A DNA stretch of 64,000 nucleotides, from assembly GCF_003003275.1 (NCBI RefSeq), contig NZ_PVTO01000006.1, positions 53,317 to 117,316 of the forward strand, in the 5' to 3' direction. This document shows positions 58,966-64,000 of this stretch, one piece after another. This DNA comes from Alkalibacterium olivapovliticus. Its GTDB lineage: Bacteria; Bacillota; Bacilli; Lactobacillales; Carnobacteriaceae_A. Within the stretch, counting starts at the first letter, position 1. The number at the start of each line of letters is the position of its first letter. A program made the position numbers and the translations under genes. The notes under the pieces are model-generated. The model was not told the DNA's origin. It worked only from the letters and a program-made list of their open reading frames with translations, and ran no database searches.

Positions 58966-59003
58966 AAAAAACGCTTGCATGATATTTTGAAGCGTGTTAT
59001 AGT
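58966..59003 (+). promoter_or_regulatory. licT promoter with cre-like site
   Basis: TTGCAT (58975-58980), a 17-base spacer, then TATAGT (58998-59003). On the minus strand ATGCAAGCGTTTTTT (58980-58966) matches the cre consensus with one mismatch and overlaps the -35 box. Confidence 0.65.
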
Positions 59004-59034
59004 TTACTCAGAGTTAAATAACAGGAACAGAACT

Positions 59035-59149
59035 GGATTGTTACTGATCTGAAAAGATGCAGGCAAAACCTGAATTGATCCGAGAACTTTATCTGTGAGG
59101 CAGACTGTCTTCAGGAAAGGTTTGGGATGAGTTTAGGTTTATTTTTTTG
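59035..59149 (+). promoter_or_regulatory. RAT antiterminator and overlapping terminator before licT
   Basis: The RAT (59035-59070) begins GGATTGTTACTG and ends GCAGGCAAAACC, as in bglP/licS. It is longer than usual because ATCT-GAAA-AGAT forms an apical stem with a GAAA loop. The terminator pairs AAACCTGAATTGATCC (from 59066) with GGATGAGTTTAGGTTT and runs into TTTTTTT near 59147. LicT binding to the RAT would prevent the terminator. Confidence 0.88.
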
Positions 59150-59183
59150 GAAAAGTCCGTTTAGGGGGTGTCAGACTAGTGAA

Positions 59184-60020
59184 ATGAAAATTGAAAAAAT
59201 ATTAAACAACAATGTTGTGCTTACTTTGAATGAATCCAATCAGGAAACAGTTGTTATGGGGAGAGGGATTGCGTTTCAGAAAAAAGTAGGACAAGACATT
59301 GAAACCGATAAAATTGAAAAAACCTTTATTCCGGAAGGGCAGGAAGTACTTGAAAATCTTGCCAATTTGTACCGTGATATCGATCCTGATATTTTGGAGA
59401 TAGCCACTAACGTCATCAAGTATGCACAAGGGGTACTGCGTTTGAAATTAAGCAATCATATTTATTTGACCCTGCCTGATCACTTGAGTTATGCCATCAG
59501 TCGGACAAAAGAAGGTCTCGATATCAGAAATCCCTTAACATGGGAAATCAAGCGCTTTTATAAAGTGGAATATGAAATAGGGTTGAAGGCCATTTCGCTT
59601 GTAAAAGACGAGATGAGCATACTGCTCCCTGATTCAGAAGCGGCTTCCATCGCGCTTCATATCGTCAATGCAAGACAAGACAACTCAGATCTGGGTGTCA
59701 CGATCCGCATGACTGAACTGGTTCAGGATATATTGAATATCGTTCACTTTTACTACGGTATGACTTTTGATGAAGATTCATTTCAATACACCCGTTTCAT
59801 CACTCACTTGCAGTACTTTGCAAGACGACTGCTTCATCAGGAACGACGGGAATCAAATGACGATTTTCTATATGATCAAATCCAAAAAAAATATCAGAAA
59901 GCTTTTAAATGTACGGAACGCATCAATGACTACCTGTTAAATGTCGAAAACACGTCTTTAACAAAAGATGAACAGCTGTATCTCGCGATACACATACAGC
60001 GTGTAACGACTGAAGATTGA
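59184..60020 (+). CDS. licT: LicT/BglG-family transcription antiterminator
   Basis: An RNA-binding antiterminator controlled by PTS phosphorylation. 278 residues. The N-terminal RNA-binding domain (1-55; MKIEKILNNNVVLTLNES) is followed by two PRD domains. The regulatory His residues are H100, H159, H208 and H270, matching LicT positions almost exactly, which supports the ATG at 59184. The ribosome site is poor (GGGGG 15 bases upstream), so expression may be low. A RAT-terminator in its own leader indicates autoregulation. A second RAT precedes bglP, so it controls beta-glucoside uptake: BglP phosphorylates PRD1 without substrate, and HPr activates PRD2 when glucose is absent (family knowledge). 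Confidence 0.92.
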   Translation: MKIEKILNNNVVLTLNESNQETVVMGRGIAFQKKVGQDIETDKIEKTFIPEGQEVLENLANLYRDIDPDILEIATNVIKYAQGVLRLKLSNHIYLTLPDHLSYAISRTKEGLDIRNPLTWEIKRFYKVEYEIGLKAISLVKDEMSILLPDSEAASIALHIVNARQDNSDLGVTIRMTELVQDILNIVHFYYGMTFDEDSFQYTRFITHLQYFARRLLHQERRESNDDFLYDQIQKKYQKAFKCTERINDYLLNVENTSLTKDEQLYLAIHIQRVTTED

Positions 60021-60052
60021 CTGTCAATTAAATAGACTGATCTATCACTGAT

Positions 60053-60153
60053 GGATTGTTACTGGTTAGACCAGGCAAAACCTGAATTGATAGTCAACGC
60101 ACTATTCTTTAAGAGGAGTAGTGTCGTATTGACTATCGATTTGGGTTTTTTTC
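60053..60153 (+). promoter_or_regulatory. RAT antiterminator and terminator before bglP
   Basis: The RAT (60053-60082) begins GGATTGTTACTGG and ends CCAGGCAAAACC, 30 bases as in the classical sites. The terminator pairs CCTGAATTGATAGTCAA (60081-60097) with TTGACTATCGATTTGGG (60129-60145), followed by TTTTTTT. The 3' side of the RAT overlaps the 5' arm of the terminator, as required for the switch. Confidence 0.92.
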
Positions 60154-60174
60154 ATTAATGGAATTAAAAATTAA

Positions 60175-62160
<1,986 letters not shown>

Positions 62161-62174
62161 GAAGACGAATAGAA

Positions 62175-62204
62175 GAGGCAGAAATAGAAACTGCCTCTTT
62201 GTTA
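62175..62204 (+). terminator. Intra-operon hairpin between bglP and bglH
   Basis: GAGGCAG and CTGCCTC with loop AAATAGAAA, followed by TTTGTTAT. Probably lowers downstream expression. Confidence 0.65.
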
Positions 62205-62207
62205 TAA

Positions 62208-63671
<1,464 letters not shown>

Positions 63672-63702
63672 TAAAAAAGATCATTTGAAATAGTAGTTAA
63701 GT

Positions 63703-63752
63703 AAAGCACTGATGAATCTGACTTTTAAGCCAGTTTTATCAGTGCTTTTTAT
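63703..63752 (+). terminator. Terminator of the bgl operon
   Basis: AAAGCACTGAT pairs with ATCAGTGCTTT around an inner partly paired loop, followed by TTAT. Confidence 0.75.
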
Positions 63753-63781
63753 AAATGATTACCCGCAGAGGTCTGAAACTT

Positions 63782-63890
63782 AAGAAGTTACAGTAAGATA
63801 TGAAGCAAACTTCTGAAGATAAACGGACACTCTTAAGAAGTTTAACTATGTTGAGGAGAAACTCTTTAAGATCAGGCACTATTTTCAGTA
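63782..63890. repeat. Two further units of the GAAGTT/AACTTC 51-bp family
   Basis: Units begin AAGAAGTT at 63782 and 63835 (53 bp apart). The first shares AAACTTC, a two-base gap and AAGAT with the purH-purD array; the second shares GAAGTTT and TTGAGGAG. Confidence 0.5.
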
Positions 63891-63904
63891 GTTACACAAA
63901 AGAA

Positions 63905-64000
63905 AGAGAGTGTAAAATATTTTGTGTAAATAGAAAAAAGGAAGTCCCTTCTGTAGAATAGAGTTACCACACTAAATTCACAGAAAAGAGGACTTCCCTA
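63905..64000 (+). mobile_element. Possible left end of an IS256-family insertion sequence (cut by the window edge)
   Basis: AGAGAGTGTAAAATATTTTG followed by TGTAAATAGAAAAAAGG resembles the terminal repeats of IS256-family elements. Next comes a long hairpin: GGAAGTCC (63940) pairs with GGACTTCC (63990), and TTCTGT pairs with ACAGAA inside it. Such hairpins are often found before the transposase gene. No transposase codons are visible before the window ends, so a terminator is the alternative. Confidence 0.45.

Overview
The window looks like the chromosome of a low-to-mid GC Gram-positive fermenter in the Lactobacillales, most likely a Carnobacteriaceae relative of the Alkalibacterium/Marinilactibacillus type (inference). 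Supporting signs are Firmicutes-style Shine-Dalgarno sites with frequent TTG/GTG starts, small-type PurL with PurS and PurQ, a LicT/RAT antitermination unit, a GlnP permease fused to its binding protein, PTS-centred sugar uptake, a sortase-anchored exoenzyme, and strongly acidic extracellular linkers of the kind seen in halo/alkaliphiles. No rRNA, tRNA, CRISPR array or intact mobile element was seen. A possible IS256-family end sits at the right edge.

Layout. (1) 0-2.4 kb: the tail of an unknown gene, an iron-type alcohol/glycerol dehydrogenase homologue, then a 102-bp tandem-repeat array. (2) 2.4-25.8 kb: a large starch, maltodextrin and maltose locus. A giant cell-wall amylopullulanase degrades alpha-glucan outside the cell. 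A MalEFG ABC importer takes up maltodextrins. Neopullulanase-like GH13_20, maltose phosphorylase, beta-phosphoglucomutase and two GH13_31 alpha-glucosidases work in the cytoplasm. A second operon adds a glucokinase, a maltose/glucose PTS (MalT) and a maltose-6'-phosphate phosphatase (MapP). Three promoters share a 14-bp near-palindrome placed at exactly the same distance upstream of the -35 box, which suggests one activator. (3) 25.9-28.3 kb: a polar amino acid (perhaps cystine) ABC importer. (4) 28.4-35.9 kb: a second maltose-phosphate route (PTS GlvC plus GH4 6-phospho-alpha-glucosidase), two RpiR regulators, then 6-phosphogluconate dehydrogenase and gluconate kinase. (5) 36-43.6 kb: a 51-bp repeat array, a MORN-like protein, glutamine importer GlnPQ, an XRE regulator, membrane proteins, glucuronate isomerase, and a Fur-box-controlled flavin reductase. 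(6) 43.7-57.1 kb: the purine operon purCSQLFMNH-DEKB with PurBoxes. (7) 57.4-63.7 kb: a D-2-hydroxyacid dehydrogenase, a small lipoprotein, and a licT-bglP-bglH beta-glucoside operon with two RAT/terminator switches.

How the genes work together. Polymer cut at the wall by the amylopullulanase enters through MalEFG. MalP splits maltose to glucose and beta-glucose-1-phosphate, and PgmB converts the latter to glucose-6-phosphate. The GH13_31 pair should clear alpha-1,6 (Val after the nucleophile) and alpha-1,4 (Ala) ends. PTS-imported maltose-6'-phosphate has two possible fates, dephosphorylation by MapP or hydrolysis by the GH4 enzyme.

The least explained signal is a family of intergenic arrays with a period of about 51 bp. 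They lie at 1.69-2.16, 19.49-19.78, 35.96-36.36, 52.57-52.72 and 63.78-63.89 kb, outside recognised genes. Most units begin with TGAG or carry a small inverted repeat.
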